Assembly (NCBI GenBank): GCA_023265995.1
Contig: JAHFSA010000001.1
Coordinates: forward strand, 124,001-188,000
DNA from: Perlucidibaca sp.
GTDB taxonomy: Bacteria > Pseudomonadota > Gammaproteobacteria > Pseudomonadales > Moraxellaceae
Direction: 5' to 3'
Length of the DNA stretch: 64,000 nt
Below the pieces are notes generated by a model. The model had not been told where the DNA came from. It ran no database searches and saw nothing but the letters and a program-made list of their open reading frames with translations. Position numbers and translations under genes: made by a program. Shown here piece after piece: positions 8,850-17,381 of this stretch. Within the stretch, counting starts at the first letter, position 1; each line of letters starts with the position of its first letter.

Positions 8850-9791
8850 TCAAAGCCGCCCGATGTTCGCCCGGATCCGACCAAGCACCTCATCGAACGG
8901 TGGCTGCCCCTGATAGTAAAGCGCAGCACTTTGCTCATATGCCCGCCCGAACCGATCTCGCTCCGCCGGATCATCCAGCAGGAAGGCAGGATTCCTGGCG
9001 ATGACCAACTCATCCCCTTGGCGGAAGCGTTGTGCCTTTCGCGCGTCATAGGCAGGCGTGCCGATGAACGCCTGAACCTCATCCAAGGCCAACAGGCAGT
9101 AAAGGTCGTAATAGTGCCGCATGAAGTTTCTCGGCAACGCCACGCTGCCTGACTGCGTGCGGTACTTCGTCGAGACCGTCTGCAGCTTCTCGACAAACGT
9201 GTGCGTGGGGGCGTAGCACGGCACATCCTGAGCACGATTGTCAGTGACTGGCACCCCTGCCCTCGTTGCTGTCTCCCAAGCCCAGGACGATATCGTCACC
9301 GGCCGGTTGGGCGTCGTGTCATCAAAGCCCAGCTCCAGCAAGATGCCATCCTTTACGCCCGCCAGACTGCCGGCACGCGCCTGATAGATCAGCCGTATAC
9401 CTGCGCTGCGCAACTGGGGCATGTCATCGAACTCGGTATCGCGAATCGCCTGCTCGATCCCGGAAATTCGAATACGCCTGGCGGTTTCGTCGTAAAACAT
9501 CCGACGACTCTCCACATGTGCGGGCTTGCTGTGGTTTCGCCCCTGCTTCACATCCTGGCCAGCTTGCGGCTCGATACGAAGATCTATGTCTTCCGAGAAG
9601 CGATGGATGACCCCGAACCCCTTGGACAGCGACGTGCCGCCCTTCAGCTCGAAGTGAAAACCTTGCTGCTGCAGCCCCCAGAGGCAATGCATTATCCAGT
9701 AGTCCTTCTCAACCAGCACCGGATCCATCCCGCGCTCGGATGCGACCAAGCTCAGCAGACCCTCGAAGTCAGGATGGTCATGCAGCAGCAC
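8850..9791 (-). CDS. AbiEii-type nucleotidyltransferase toxin
   Basis: A 313-residue member of the AbiEii/AbiGii nucleotidyltransferase family, the toxin of type IV abortive-infection toxin-antitoxin systems. The conserved GGTSLSKGFGVIHRFSEDID stretch at about residues 51-70 carries the GG-S motif and the following acidic pair of the nucleotidyltransferase fold; VEKDY precedes it. Its start overlaps the end of the cognate antitoxin gene by 14 bases, indicating translational coupling. Family members interfere with phage growth or growth in general. A second, divergent copy of this two-gene module lies at 33.8-35.2 kb. Confidence 0.85.
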   Translation of the reverse strand: MLLHDHPDFEGLLSLVASERGMDPVLVEKDYWIMHCLWGLQQQGFHFELKGGTSLSKGFGVIHRFSEDIDLRIEPQAGQDVKQGRNHSKPAHVESRRMFYDETARRIRISGIEQAIRDTEFDDMPQLRSAGIRLIYQARAGSLAGVKDGILLELGFDDTTPNRPVTISSWAWETATRAGVPVTDNRAQDVPCYAPTHTFVEKLQTVSTKYRTQSGSVALPRNFMRHYYDLYCLLALDEVQAFIGTPAYDARKAQRFRQGDELVIARNPAFLLDDPAERDRFGRAYEQSAALYYQGQPPFDEVLGRIRANIGRL

Positions 9792-10377
9792 GGAAAACGC
9801 CCTCCAGCCGCTTGCGCGTGGTCACATTGCCATAGGCACGCAACGCCTGACTCAAGCCATCGCGATCAAACTGCTTCAACTTGCTTGCCGCGCATGCCCA
9901 GACAGCCGATACATCCTCAGCCAACTCATCGACATTGTTGAGCAGATCCACGAACAGGAACTCCGCAGACAAAGCATGCGGAAACCGGGGCTTCACCCGG
10001 AAATCGAACTCGCGATTGCCCAGCCTGAAGTGCCCATGGCGCTTGCGGTTGTAGACGACCGTGCGGTTGTAGAGCTGCGTGGTGCCCAGCCCGACCGTGT
10101 TGTAAGCGGAGGGAGAGAAAAGCAGGAAGTCATCATCCCGCAGAAAGCTGCGCACGAGTTCAGCATCGTCAGGCGGCAGCTCGCCAAACACAGACTTGCG
10201 AGGCGCGTAATAGAGTCCCTGTGCCAGCTTCCGCAGATCACCCGCCTGCACCAACGCTTGAAGGTGTCTATCAACCGAGGTTGACACAGCCAACAGGTCG
10301 GCGCGACGGTACACACGCCCAGGCTTCAGAACCTGCCGGACTTGCTCTAATGCACTGGGCTGCTCATGATCGGCCAT
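9778..10377 (-). CDS. AbiEi-type winged-helix antitoxin (DUF6088-like)
   Basis: A 199-residue protein starting with a winged-helix domain (KPGRVYRRADLLAVST, then LQALVQAGDLRKLAQGLYY) of the kind in AbiEi antitoxins and transcriptional autorepressors. A globular C-terminal domain follows. It is the first gene of a leftward two-gene operon with the AbiEii toxin, whose start it overlaps. By analogy it neutralises the toxin and represses the operon promoter, which would lie in the 170 bp to its right. Confidence 0.75.
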   Translation of the reverse strand: MADHEQPSALEQVRQVLKPGRVYRRADLLAVSTSVDRHLQALVQAGDLRKLAQGLYYAPRKSVFGELPPDDAELVRSFLRDDDFLLFSPSAYNTVGLGTTQLYNRTVVYNRKRHGHFRLGNREFDFRVKPRFPHALSAEFLFVDLLNNVDELAEDVSAVWACAASKLKQFDRDGLSQALRAYGNVTTRKRLEGVFRAAA

Positions 10378-10547
10378 GACGCATGACTTCTCATTGAAAA
10401 TTCATGCAATCAAGGTAACAGATTGGGTGACTTCTGACCAGCTCAAGCCATTCCGATGCGCAACATCGACGACGACAGCCGGATAGAGCACGCAAGCGTC
10501 ATAGACTGTCGTGAATGGCGAGCTGCTCACTCCTAACGTCATGAAAT

Positions 10548-11516
10548 TTATTTTGACTCAACCTCACGAAAATCTTTGACTCCGCGCCCCAGCTTGCGTC
10601 GCAGAAGGGCGCGCAGTGTCACCCCGTCGGCGTACCCGACCTGCGCGGCGACTTGATCAACGCTTCCACTTCCGGTGCGCAGGAGCTGGACCGCACGTTC
10701 GACGCGCAAGCCCTGGAAATACGACAGCGGTGTCTTCCCGAGCACACTGTGTAAACGCCGTGCCAAGGTGCGCTCGCTGGTCCCGGCCGCTTTTGCCGCC
10801 TCGCTCAAAGAAAATCCGTCCGCCAAATGGCGCCTGGCCCAGTCCTCGAAACGTTCGACTACCGGATCAGCATGGGCCAGGTGGTCCGGAATGATGAACT
10901 CCGCTTGGGAGCCACGCGCCTCGACCAGCAAGTAACGGGCAACCAGCGCTGCCAGTGCCGGGCTGCTGGCTCTGACAATGCTCAAGGCCAAGTCCACATG
11001 AGCAAGCGCTGCACCTGCTGTAGTGAAGCCATCCGCGTTGACGAGCATGCGCGACTCATCAAGCTTCACCCTGGGATAGCGTTGCCTGAACATTGGACCC
11101 AGCCACCATGAGGTCGTTGCGCGTCTCTCGTCCAGCAAACCACTTTCGGCTAGCAAAAAACTTCCTGAGCAAGCGGCACCCAGATGAGCCCCGGTGGCAG
11201 ACCATTGGCGCAAGATTGCCGCTGTATCCGCCACGTCGGGTCGGACCAGGCGATCCGCCAGTGTGTCGGGCATCTTGTCTCCCAGCGCAGGAACGAACAC
11301 GACATCAGGCGTCGGCGCACGGTGTGCAGGCACGACGGGGACCGTCAAACCCTGAGCGGTTCGGACATGGCGCCGCACACCGACCAATGCCAGGTCAATC
11401 GGCGCCGGGGGCTGCGGCAAAGAGACGGCCAAAGCGTTGGCGAGACTCAACGTGTCAGTGAGCGCCGCCAACCCCAGATCGAATACGCCATCAGATACCA
11501 AGAGATGAATTTTCAT
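10548..11516 (-). CDS. GlxA-family transcriptional regulator (DJ-1/PfpI plus AraC domains)
   Basis: About 322 residues. The N-terminal DJ-1/PfpI-like domain (MKIHLLVSDGVFDLG start; GAACSGSFLLAESGLLD nucleophile-elbow region at about 110-130) is followed by a C-terminal AraC helix-turn-helix pair (ending VAAQVGYADGVTLRALLRRK). The internal ATG at 11516 fits the family N-terminus. The gene is divergent from the small ABM monooxygenase at 11630, and a palindrome at 11519-11547 sits right at its start, which suggests it controls itself and the monooxygenase. Confidence 0.88.
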   Translation of the reverse strand: MKIHLLVSDGVFDLGLAALTDTLSLANALAVSLPQPPAPIDLALVGVRRHVRTAQGLTVPVVPAHRAPTPDVVFVPALGDKMPDTLADRLVRPDVADTAAILRQWSATGAHLGAACSGSFLLAESGLLDERRATTSWWLGPMFRQRYPRVKLDESRMLVNADGFTTAGAALAHVDLALSIVRASSPALAALVARYLLVEARGSQAEFIIPDHLAHADPVVERFEDWARRHLADGFSLSEAAKAAGTSERTLARRLHSVLGKTPLSYFQGLRVERAVQLLRTGSGSVDQVAAQVGYADGVTLRALLRRKLGRGVKDFREVESK

Positions 11517-11518
11517 GG

Positions 11519-11547
11519 CAAGAATAATATCAATATTGTCGTTCTTG
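11519..11547. promoter_or_regulatory. Palindromic operator candidate between glxA-like and ABM genes
   Basis: CAAGAA at 11519-11524 and TTCTTG at 11542-11547 are inverted repeats that enclose a smaller AT-rich palindrome (AATATTGATATT on the complementary strand). The site overlaps the 5' untranslated region of the regulator gene in a 113-bp divergent promoter region. Binding by the neighbouring regulator is inferred. Confidence 0.4.
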
Positions 11548-11629
11548 TCACTAGCTTGGCCTGTCACCCAGTCCCAGACTGTCTGCAGGCCCAATGCCTG
11601 CACAACCCGTCCACTGCTAGGAGTTCACC

Positions 11630-11932
11630 ATGACCAAACTTGCCCTTTTCGTTCGCCTTGAAGCCAAACCTGGCCAGGAAGCTGCCCTCGCCGAATTCCT
11701 GGCCAGCGCACTCCCGCTCGCCAACGAGGAGTCCGGAACTACCGCATGGTTTGCACTGAAGTTCGGCCCATCGACTTTCGGTATTTTTGATGCCTTTGCG
11801 AACGAAGCGGATCGTGAGGCCCATCTGAATGGCGCCATCGCTGCTGCCTTGATGGCCAACGCCGCCACACTGCTGAGCTCGCCGCCCAACATCGAGAAGG
11901 TCGAGTTGCTTGCTGCCAAGCTGCCTGGCTAA
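11630..11932 (+). CDS. Antibiotic biosynthesis monooxygenase (ABM)-family protein
   Basis: A 100-residue single-domain ferredoxin-like fold protein of the ABM/putative quinol monooxygenase family. Typical features are the start KLALFVRLEAKPGQEAAL, the central WFALKFGPSTFGIFDAFANE strand-helix and the ending VEKVELLAAKLPG. Such enzymes act as cofactor-free monooxygenases on quinols or serve as small-molecule sensors. An AGGAG site lies before the ATG. The divergent GlxA-type regulator is its likely controller; a terminator follows. Confidence 0.85.
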   Translation: MTKLALFVRLEAKPGQEAALAEFLASALPLANEESGTTAWFALKFGPSTFGIFDAFANEADREAHLNGAIAAALMANAATLLSSPPNIEKVELLAAKLPG

Positions 11933-11962
11933 CAGCACTTTTTCAGCATTTCGCACCGAAAC

Positions 11963-11997
11963 GAGATGGGGGGCTTTAGCAATCCATCTCTTTTCAA
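11963..11997 (+). terminator. Rho-independent terminator after ABM gene
   Basis: GAGATGG at 11963-11969 pairs with CCATCTC at 11984-11990 and is followed by TTTTCAATTT, shortly after the ABM stop codon. Confidence 0.6.
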
Positions 11998-12096
11998 TTT
12001 GTAGACGCTGTTGTGGACACGACGTTCCCCCGTATCACCCGCTGCTCCATCCGGGAACATGAGCCAAGCCCACAGATTTCTTCCCAGAAAAGCAAA

Positions 12097-12130
12097 AAGC
12101 CCTTGATTTTATCAATAAAATCAAGGGCTT
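12097..12130. terminator. Perfect 14-bp hairpin beside att site
   Basis: AAGCCCTTGATTTT (12097-12110) and its exact reverse complement (12117-12130) enclose a 6-base loop. It sits four bases before the 25-bp tRNA-Ser repeat. On the tRNA strand this is where a terminator downstream of tRNA-Ser would lie, so it may be the former tRNA terminator displaced by integration. Confidence 0.6.
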
Positions 12131-12133
12131 ATA

Positions 12134-12158
12134 TGATCTGGCGGTGAGAGAGGGATTC
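12134..12158. repeat. att repeat, left end of the 48-kb ICE
   Basis: TGATCTGGCGGTGAGAGAGG plus five further bases (25 bp in all) is identical to 60423-60447, which includes the 3' end of tRNA-Ser. Only the tRNA 3' end is present here, so this is the duplicated attachment core at the far end of the element. Paired arm-type sites follow at 12203-12224. Confidence 0.75.
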
Positions 12159-12202
12159 ACTACACCTTAAATATCAATAACTTGAACCAATCAAAATCTA
12201 CG

Positions 12203-12224
12203 ATACCGACAGGAATACCTACAC
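12203..12224. repeat. Paired arm-type integrase sites, left end
   Basis: ATACCGACAG at 12203-12212 and ATACCTACAC at 12215-12224 are two near-copies at 12-bp period. The right end of the element carries ATACCTACAG twice at the same period (60272-60293), as expected for the arm sites of a tyrosine integrase. Confidence 0.5.
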
Positions 12225-12259
12225 ATCATCAGCACACTTGGCTGTACAAATTTGCACGC

Positions 12260-12547
12260 TCACAGCAACGCGCCATAGCCCGCCAACAACTTGGTCGTCT
12301 GCACCAGACCTTGCTTGCGCAACACATCCAGGAAACGATCAACCTCCATCGGAGGATGCCTGAGCGTCGCGCGCTGACGACGCGCAGCATCGACGACTGC
12401 CGCCGGATCAAGATCGAACAGGTTTTCGATGAACTCGTCAGGGTGCTGCGCTTCCACACCGTAGGCTGAGAGCGCGCTCGCAGGAAAGTCCTTGAGGTTG
12501 AAGGTGACGATCACGTTGGCATGGCAACGCACCGCAGCGGCGACCAC
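12260..12547 (-). pseudogene. PIN-domain protein, C-terminal fragment
   Basis: The frame encodes AAAVRCHANVIVTFNLKDFP, a PIN-domain core with the asparagine-leucine-lysine-aspartate segment near the active site, and continues about 70 residues to a normal stop (KLLAGYGALL). The N-terminal half is replaced at about 12548 by the IS256-family fragment. VapC-like PIN proteins are RNases of toxin-antitoxin systems; this copy lacks the first catalytic acid region and is presumably inactive. Confidence 0.75.
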
Positions 12548-12548
12548 T

Positions 12549-13263
12549 ACAGTACGTGATGGTGCTGTGCGGGTGAAGGCGGTGTATCTGGCGCTGGGTA
12601 TCAACATGTCTGGCGAGAAGGAGATCCTGGGCATCTGGATCGCCCAGAGCGAAGGCGCCAAGTTCTGGCTGCAGGTGGTGACTGAGCTTCGCAACCGGGG
12701 CGTGCAGGACATCTTCGTCGCCTGCGTCGACGGCCTGAAGGGCTTCCCCGAGGCCATCGAGGCGGTGTTCCCGCAGACCAGCGTGCAACTGTGCATCGTG
12801 CACATGGTCCGGCACAGCCTGAACTATGTGTCCTGGAAGCGTCGGGCCGAAGTGGCTGCCGATCTGAAGCGAATTTACCAGTCCAGCACCGCCGAGGAGG
12901 CCGAACTGCGGCTGGGCGAGTTCGAGGACAAATGGGACGAGGACTACCTGCCAATCGGCCAGTCATGGCGGCGCAACTGGGCGCGGATCACGCCGTTCTT
13001 CGACTTCCCGCCGGAGATCCGCAAGGTGATCTACACCACCAACGCCATCGAGTCGGTGAACATGAGTCTGCGCAAGATCACCAAGAACCGGGGCTCGTTC
13101 CCGAGCGACGAGGCGCTGCTGAAGCTGTTCTACCTGGCGCTGCGCAACATCAGCAAGAAATGGACGATGCCGATCCGTGACTGGAAGGCGGCGCTGACCC
13201 GGCTTACGATCAGCTACGCGGACAGGCTGCCACGGCAGTAACCGAAATCCCGGTTACACAAAA
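12549..13263 (+). mobile_element. IS256-family element, 3' part
   Basis: This holds the C-terminal about 225 residues of an IS256-type transposase ([20 protein letters not shown] through DRLPRQ, stop at 13241), including the LCIVHMVRHSLNYVSWK and YTTNAIESVNMSLRK signatures. The right terminal repeat, CCGGTTACACAAAA, is at 13250-13263. The N-terminal part is missing here but present at 28912-29638; 12567-12689 is identical to 29516-29638. The two pieces together would make one 408-residue transposase. Confidence 0.9.
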
Positions 13264-13444
13264 TGCTGCACACCCTCCACTGTGTAAATCAATGATCAGG
13301 AAAAGGCCTGGTCCTCCAGCGTGCCAAGCGTCGACGTATCCTGCACAGCGTGCCCCGTAGCACCGATTCACCTTGCCCGGCCAGCTGAATCGGCTCGCAT
13401 CGAGCAACACTGCATTCTACGCAACTAGTTCGAAACATTGCAGA

Positions 13445-14068
13445 TCAGCTGGTACGACGCTGTTCGCGCTCTTCAAGCACCGCACTGCGGATCATTCGCC
13501 AAACAAAATCTCCGATATCTTCGAGCGAATAGCGACCTTCCTCACGAAACCAGGTTGCCACCCAATTGAGCGCCCCGAGGCCGATCAAACGCAGCAGCTC
13601 CAGATCCATATCCTTCCGAATCACTCCCTGCTCAGCCAGCAGTTTCAGCATCGCGGCCCACAACGACTCATAGCGGTCACGCAGCTTTATCATTTCCCTG
13701 CGTGCCTCGCCGCGCAGGGAACGCCACTCGAACAACAGCACATAGACCATATCCGAACCACTGACCAGCATTTGCAGGTGTGCATTGATGCCGCGGCGCA
13801 ACTGCTCGGCAGGCTTTGTCGCACCCGCCACAGCCTGGGTGACGGCTATCGAGGCCTGCTCCAGACCCAGCCGCATCAAATCGACGAGAATGTCTTCCTT
13901 GGCCTGATAACGGTAATGAAGGCTGCCGGGCAGCATGTTGCACGCCTCAGCAATCTCCTTGACCGTGGTCCGGTCATAACCTTGCTCCCGGAACAGACGC
14001 GCGGCAGAACTCAACACGAAATCACGATCAGACTGGGCAACCGGCCTGACTTGACGACTTTTCTTCAC
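13445..14068 (-). CDS. TetR/AcrR-family transcriptional regulator
   Basis: A 207-residue regulator with an N-terminal helix-turn-helix (AARLFREQGYDRTTVKEIAE, then GSLHYRYQAKEDIL) and an all-helical ligand domain. It starts with GTG preceded by a GGGAGGA site. It is divergent from a truncated metal-dependent hydrolase gene; a 16-bp palindrome, TTGGTTGACCAACCAA, lies between them and recurs at two other promoters of this cargo region. It is therefore the likely local repressor of the catabolic genes, released by an acyl-CoA or similar ligand (inference from family behaviour). Confidence 0.9.
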   Translation of the reverse strand: MKKSRQVRPVAQSDRDFVLSSAARLFREQGYDRTTVKEIAEACNMLPGSLHYRYQAKEDILVDLMRLGLEQASIAVTQAVAGATKPAEQLRRGINAHLQMLVSGSDMVYVLLFEWRSLRGEARREMIKLRDRYESLWAAMLKLLAEQGVIRKDMDLELLRLIGLGALNWVATWFREEGRYSLEDIGDFVWRMIRSAVLEEREQRRTS

Positions 14069-14245
14069 GGCATCCTCCCGAGCAACGGAAACGCTATTCT
14101 AGCCTGAGTACCGCTCGGCACGCCTATATTCGATCCCGTCCCGCCCACGATCAGCGTCTTTACAACCTTGTCGCCGCTGCCTACTCAGGCGCCGACGGCG
14201 CCTGATACAAATTTCAGGTCTATGTTCATATGGCAGGATTGACAT

Positions 14246-14261
14246 TTGGTTGACCAACCAA
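14246..14261. promoter_or_regulatory. TetR operator candidate, copy 1
   Basis: TTGGTTG-AC-CAACCAA is a perfect 7-bp palindrome with a 2-bp centre. It lies in the divergent promoter between the TetR gene and the truncated PF10118-type gene. Same sequence as the site at 28052-28067. Confidence 0.65.
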
Positions 14262-14301
14262 TTACGTTGATTGGCATGGTTGCTACAGCGGGAGAATCCA
14301 A

Positions 14302-14650
14302 ATGGCCCTGGCAAATCGTAAGATCGGTTACGGCGAGGTTGTGACGCGTGACCTCCACTTTTCGATGAACCGTGAGACGGTCGTCCGCCACTGGTTCAAC
14401 AACGACCCCTGGAGCACGCACTGGATGAACGCCATTATGGCGGCCGTACCGGATGGTGAGCGCTGGGTGATGAACTCGGCCCGCCGACAACTCGACAAAT
14501 TGCGCGACCCGGAGGTGCGCAAGGCTGCTGGCGAGTTCATACGCCAGGAGCGCATTCATGCTCGCGAGCATGACGAGATGAATGCCATTTGCGTACAGCA
14601 GGGCGTCCCTATTGACAAGGTCGAAGCCACCCGACGTCTCCCCGCATTTG
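14302..14650 (+). pseudogene. Metal-dependent hydrolase (PF10118-type), 5' fragment
   Basis: About 116 codons that parallel the start of the complete gene at 27117-27986: VRHWFNNDPWSTHWMNAI, then GERWVMNSARRQLDKLRDPE and FIRQERIHAREHDEMN aligns with FIRQEGQHGIVHDRFN. Full proteins are about 290 residues; this one is cut off by the IS3-family element that starts near 14650. GGGAGAA precedes the ATG. The palindrome at 14246 sits about 40 bp upstream, so the fragment still keeps an intact promoter region. Confidence 0.8.
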
Positions 14651-14697
14651 AGTAGCACGTAGCTTTGGAGTCCAATCCCACCCTGAGGAGATTGGAC

Positions 14698-14961
14698 ATG
14701 AAGAAGCGTTTCACCGAAGAGCAGATCATTGGCTTCCTGCGCGAAGCCGAGGCCGGATTGCCGATCAAGGAGCTGTGCCGTCAGCACGGCTTCTCCGAGG
14801 CCAGCTACTACCTCTGGCGCAGCAAGTTTGGCGGCATGACCGTCCCCGACGCCAAGCGGCTGAAGGAGCTGGAGGTCGAGAACAACCGCCTGAAGAAGCT
14901 CCTCGCCGAGTCGATGCTGGAGAACGAGGTCACCCGCGAGGCGCTCCGAAAAAAGTGGTGA
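14698..14961 (+). CDS. IS3-family transposase OrfA
   Basis: An 87-residue OrfA with a helix-turn-helix ([38 protein letters not shown]) and a leucine-zipper-like tail. AGGAG precedes the ATG. An A6G slippery run at 14949-14955 near the end allows a -1 frameshift into OrfB, the usual way this family makes the OrfAB transposase. Confidence 0.9.
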   Translation: MKKRFTEEQIIGFLREAEAGLPIKELCRQHGFSEASYYLWRSKFGGMTVPDAKRLKELEVENNRLKKLLAESMLENEVTREALRKKW

Positions 14962-15818
14962 GCGCACCGTCACGCCGTGATCTGGTGCGCAGCATGATCA
15001 GACATGGATTGAGCGAGCGCCGTGCCCTGCGGGTGATCGGCATGAGCGCCAGTGCCTATCGCTACCGGCCTGCACCGGATCGCAATCAGGCCCTGCGAGA
15101 ACGGATCGTGGCCTTGGCACAGCGGCATCGCCGCTACGGCTCGGGGATGATCTACCTGAAGCTGCGTCAGGCCGGCCTGACGGTGAATCACAAGCGTGTC
15201 GAGCGGTTGTATGCCGAAGCGAAACTGCAGGTGCGTCGTCGCAAGCGCAAGAAGATCCCGGTATCGGATCGTCAGCCGCTGGGGCGTCCACTGACCGCCA
15301 ATCAGGTCTGGTCTATGGACTTCGTGTTCGATCGCACGGCCGAAGGCCGTGTGATCAAGAACCTGACGGTGGTCGACGATGCCACACATGAGGCGGTGGC
15401 CATCGTGCCTGAACGTGCGATTGGCGGGCAGTCACTGACACGGATACTGGATCGTCTGGTCTTGCGTCGTGGCCTGCCGCAGGCAATTCGCACCGACAAC
15501 GGCAAGGAGTTCTGCGGTCGGGCGATGCTGACCTGGGCGCATGCGCGTGGCGTGAAGCTGTTCCTGATCGAGCCGGGCAAACCGAACCAGAATGCCTACA
15601 TCGAGTCGTTCAACGGGCGCTTCCGCGATGAATGCTTGAACGAGCACTGGTTCACCAGCTTGCCGCACGCCCAGGTGGTGATCGAGGCGTGGCGGCGGGA
15701 ATACAACGAGGAGCGGCCGAAGAAATCGCTGGGCGGAATGACGCCCTCGGTCTATGCCAGACAACTGGCGGAGAAAGCGGTTAAATTACCCTTGGACTCT
15801 AAAGCCGGGTGCTACTGA
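14955..15818 (+). CDS. IS3-family transposase OrfB (integrase catalytic domain)
   Basis: About 287 residues carrying the DDE integrase core: the first aspartate in [11 protein letters not shown], the second in [10 protein letters not shown] and the glutamate in [17 protein letters not shown]. An upstream helix-turn-helix-like region ([20 protein letters not shown]) is present. It is read mainly as a fusion with OrfA by -1 frameshifting. No stop or frameshift interrupts it, so the element may be active. Confidence 0.9.
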   Translation: MVSAPSRRDLVRSMIRHGLSERRALRVIGMSASAYRYRPAPDRNQALRERIVALAQRHRRYGSGMIYLKLRQAGLTVNHKRVERLYAEAKLQVRRRKRKKIPVSDRQPLGRPLTANQVWSMDFVFDRTAEGRVIKNLTVVDDATHEAVAIVPERAIGGQSLTRILDRLVLRRGLPQAIRTDNGKEFCGRAMLTWAHARGVKLFLIEPGKPNQNAYIESFNGRFRDECLNEHWFTSLPHAQVVIEAWRREYNEERPKKSLGGMTPSVYARQLAEKAVKLPLDSKAGCY

Positions 15819-16028
15819 AACCGGGGGGACGTCGGGTTGATATGATCTAGGCGTATTGTGTCCCGACCGCCCTCCAAGAGTATGAATAGCGCGTAGCCAA
15901 GCTACTTACTATTCACTATCGGAGTTGTCATCCATGGAAGACGCCGCACACCCAGTAATCACTGCGGAGTTTACCGACTCGGTCTTGTTGGCGACAGTTA
16001 CTCCCCGGCGTTGCGCCGGGAGCATATT

Positions 16029-17261
16029 TCAGACCAGAGACTTCAAATCGGTACCCGAATCACTCAATGCTTCAGCGCTGACGCTCTTACGGTGCTGGAC
16101 CAGCTGTTTGCCGACCATGAAAGCAATGGGCAGATTGACCGCGTCAACAGCAATGACACAGCCCTCGCGGAGATAGAACACCGCAAATTCCTTATCCTCG
16201 GGGCTGCCGCGCATCACCCGCTGATCATGATTTTGCGACAACCCCACCATCTGCAGGCGAACGTCGTACTGGTTCGACCAGAACCATGGGACGCTATCGT
16301 AAGGTTTCTCCTCTCCCATCAGGGTCGTCGCCGCAATACGAGCTTGATCGACAGCGTTGGCGACAGACTCAAGCCGTTGCATCTTCTCGAAGAAAAGATT
16401 CCGGTGGCGGGTACAGTCGCCAATCGCCAGGATGGCGGGATCGCCGGTGCGGGTAAACTCGTCGACAACAATACCGTCATCACAGGGCAGGCTGGCGACC
16501 TCAGCCAAAGTGGTTTCCGGTATGACGCCGATCGAGACGAGCACGATATCGGCCGGCAAAGTGCCTCCATTCGCCAACGTCACGCCAGCCACACGACCCT
16601 GATCATCCGCTTCAAAGCCGGTTACCGCTGTGTTCAGGCGTACATCCACGCCAGCGCCACTGTGTTTGGCGTAAAAGAACGCCGACATCTCCGGGCCCGT
16701 AACGCGCTGCATAAGACGCTCGGCGGCTTCCAGCACCGTGACATTAACGCCTTTTTTGATAGCGCTGGCTGCCACCTCAAGGCCGATAAAACCGCCACCC
16801 ACGATGACCAGACTCTTCCCCGGGACTAATTGTTCACGCAGTGCATCTGTGTCAGCTATGTCATGCAGATAATGAATGCCTTTCAAGTCAGCCCCGGGCG
16901 CTTTCAGACGTCGGACGTGTGAGCCCGTGGCCAGAACCAGTCGATCGTATTTTAACGTGCTCTTGTCCGACAAGCTGATGGTCTTGTTGTCTCGATCAAT
17001 TTGTTCGACGCGCACACCGAGCCGCAACTGATGGCCTGCCTTCTCGTACACCGAGCGCGGCTTCAGGTACAGCGACTCCTGATCAACATCTCCTGCCAGG
17101 TAATTCTTGGACAAAGGCGGTCGCTGATATGGTGGATGGGGTTCTTCGCCCACCAGAACCACCTCATGTTGATATTTTTTTTGCAGCAAGGTTGTCAGGA
17201 GCGCACCTGCTGCGTGCCCGCCGCCAACGATGACTGTGGTCTCTTTTCGTTTGTTTACCAT
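16029..17261 (-). CDS. NAD(P)H-dependent ferredoxin reductase (FAD), CYP153 partner
   Basis: A 410-residue class of FAD/NAD oxidoreductase that passes electrons from NAD(P)H to the [2Fe-2S] ferredoxin serving the P450. Two Rossmann motifs are visible: the FAD site VIVGGGHAAGALLTTLL at about 10-26 and the NAD site VIVGGGFIGLEVAASA at about 150-165, with LAIGDCTRHRN near 275. The ATG at 17261 has an AGAGAGG site. It is the fourth gene of the leftward ferredoxin-P450-alcohol dehydrogenase-reductase set. A small GC hairpin (16004-16020) follows but lacks a T-run. Confidence 0.9.
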   Translation of the reverse strand: MVNKRKETTVIVGGGHAAGALLTTLLQKKYQHEVVLVGEEPHPPYQRPPLSKNYLAGDVDQESLYLKPRSVYEKAGHQLRLGVRVEQIDRDNKTISLSDKSTLKYDRLVLATGSHVRRLKAPGADLKGIHYLHDIADTDALREQLVPGKSLVIVGGGFIGLEVAASAIKKGVNVTVLEAAERLMQRVTGPEMSAFFYAKHSGAGVDVRLNTAVTGFEADDQGRVAGVTLANGGTLPADIVLVSIGVIPETTLAEVASLPCDDGIVVDEFTRTGDPAILAIGDCTRHRNLFFEKMQRLESVANAVDQARIAATTLMGEEKPYDSVPWFWSNQYDVRLQMVGLSQNHDQRVMRGSPEDKEFAVFYLREGCVIAVDAVNLPIAFMVGKQLVQHRKSVSAEALSDSGTDLKSLV

Positions 17262-17381
17262 AGCCTCTCTCTTTAGCTGTGCCTTGGGATCGGGTTGTTC
17301 AGGAGTCGCCATCCGAGATGAGCACAAGGTCGGCTGACACGGTGATGTCAACCGCGCCCCGCGACACCCCGCACGCGGCTC

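Larger units (their letters stand above)
8736..12158. mobile_element. 3.4-kb tRNA-Ser-flanked satellite block without integrase
   Basis: A block between two partial tRNA-Ser 3' ends (8736-8752 and 12134-12158). It holds an AbiE toxin-antitoxin pair, a GlxA-type regulator and an ABM monooxygenase, but no integrase or transfer gene. This is the structure of a cis-mobilisable element left beside an ICE. Inferred from the repeats; the left repeat matches less perfectly than the other two. Confidence 0.45.
14649..15818 (+). mobile_element. IS3-family insertion sequence (IS407-like)
   Basis: An element of about 1.17 kb with matching imperfect ends: AGTAGCACGTAGCTTTGGAG at the left and the complement of TCTAAAGCCGGGTGCTACT at the right. 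It encodes OrfA and OrfB in overlapping frames. I see no target-site duplication at the two edges, consistent with an adjacent deletion that removed the rest of the hydrolase gene. Confidence 0.9.

Noticed and set aside
12134..12158. Second tRNA-Ser gene at the left repeat
   Set aside because: Only the 3' end of the tRNA is present; no anticodon arm or 5' acceptor strand, so it is an att site.
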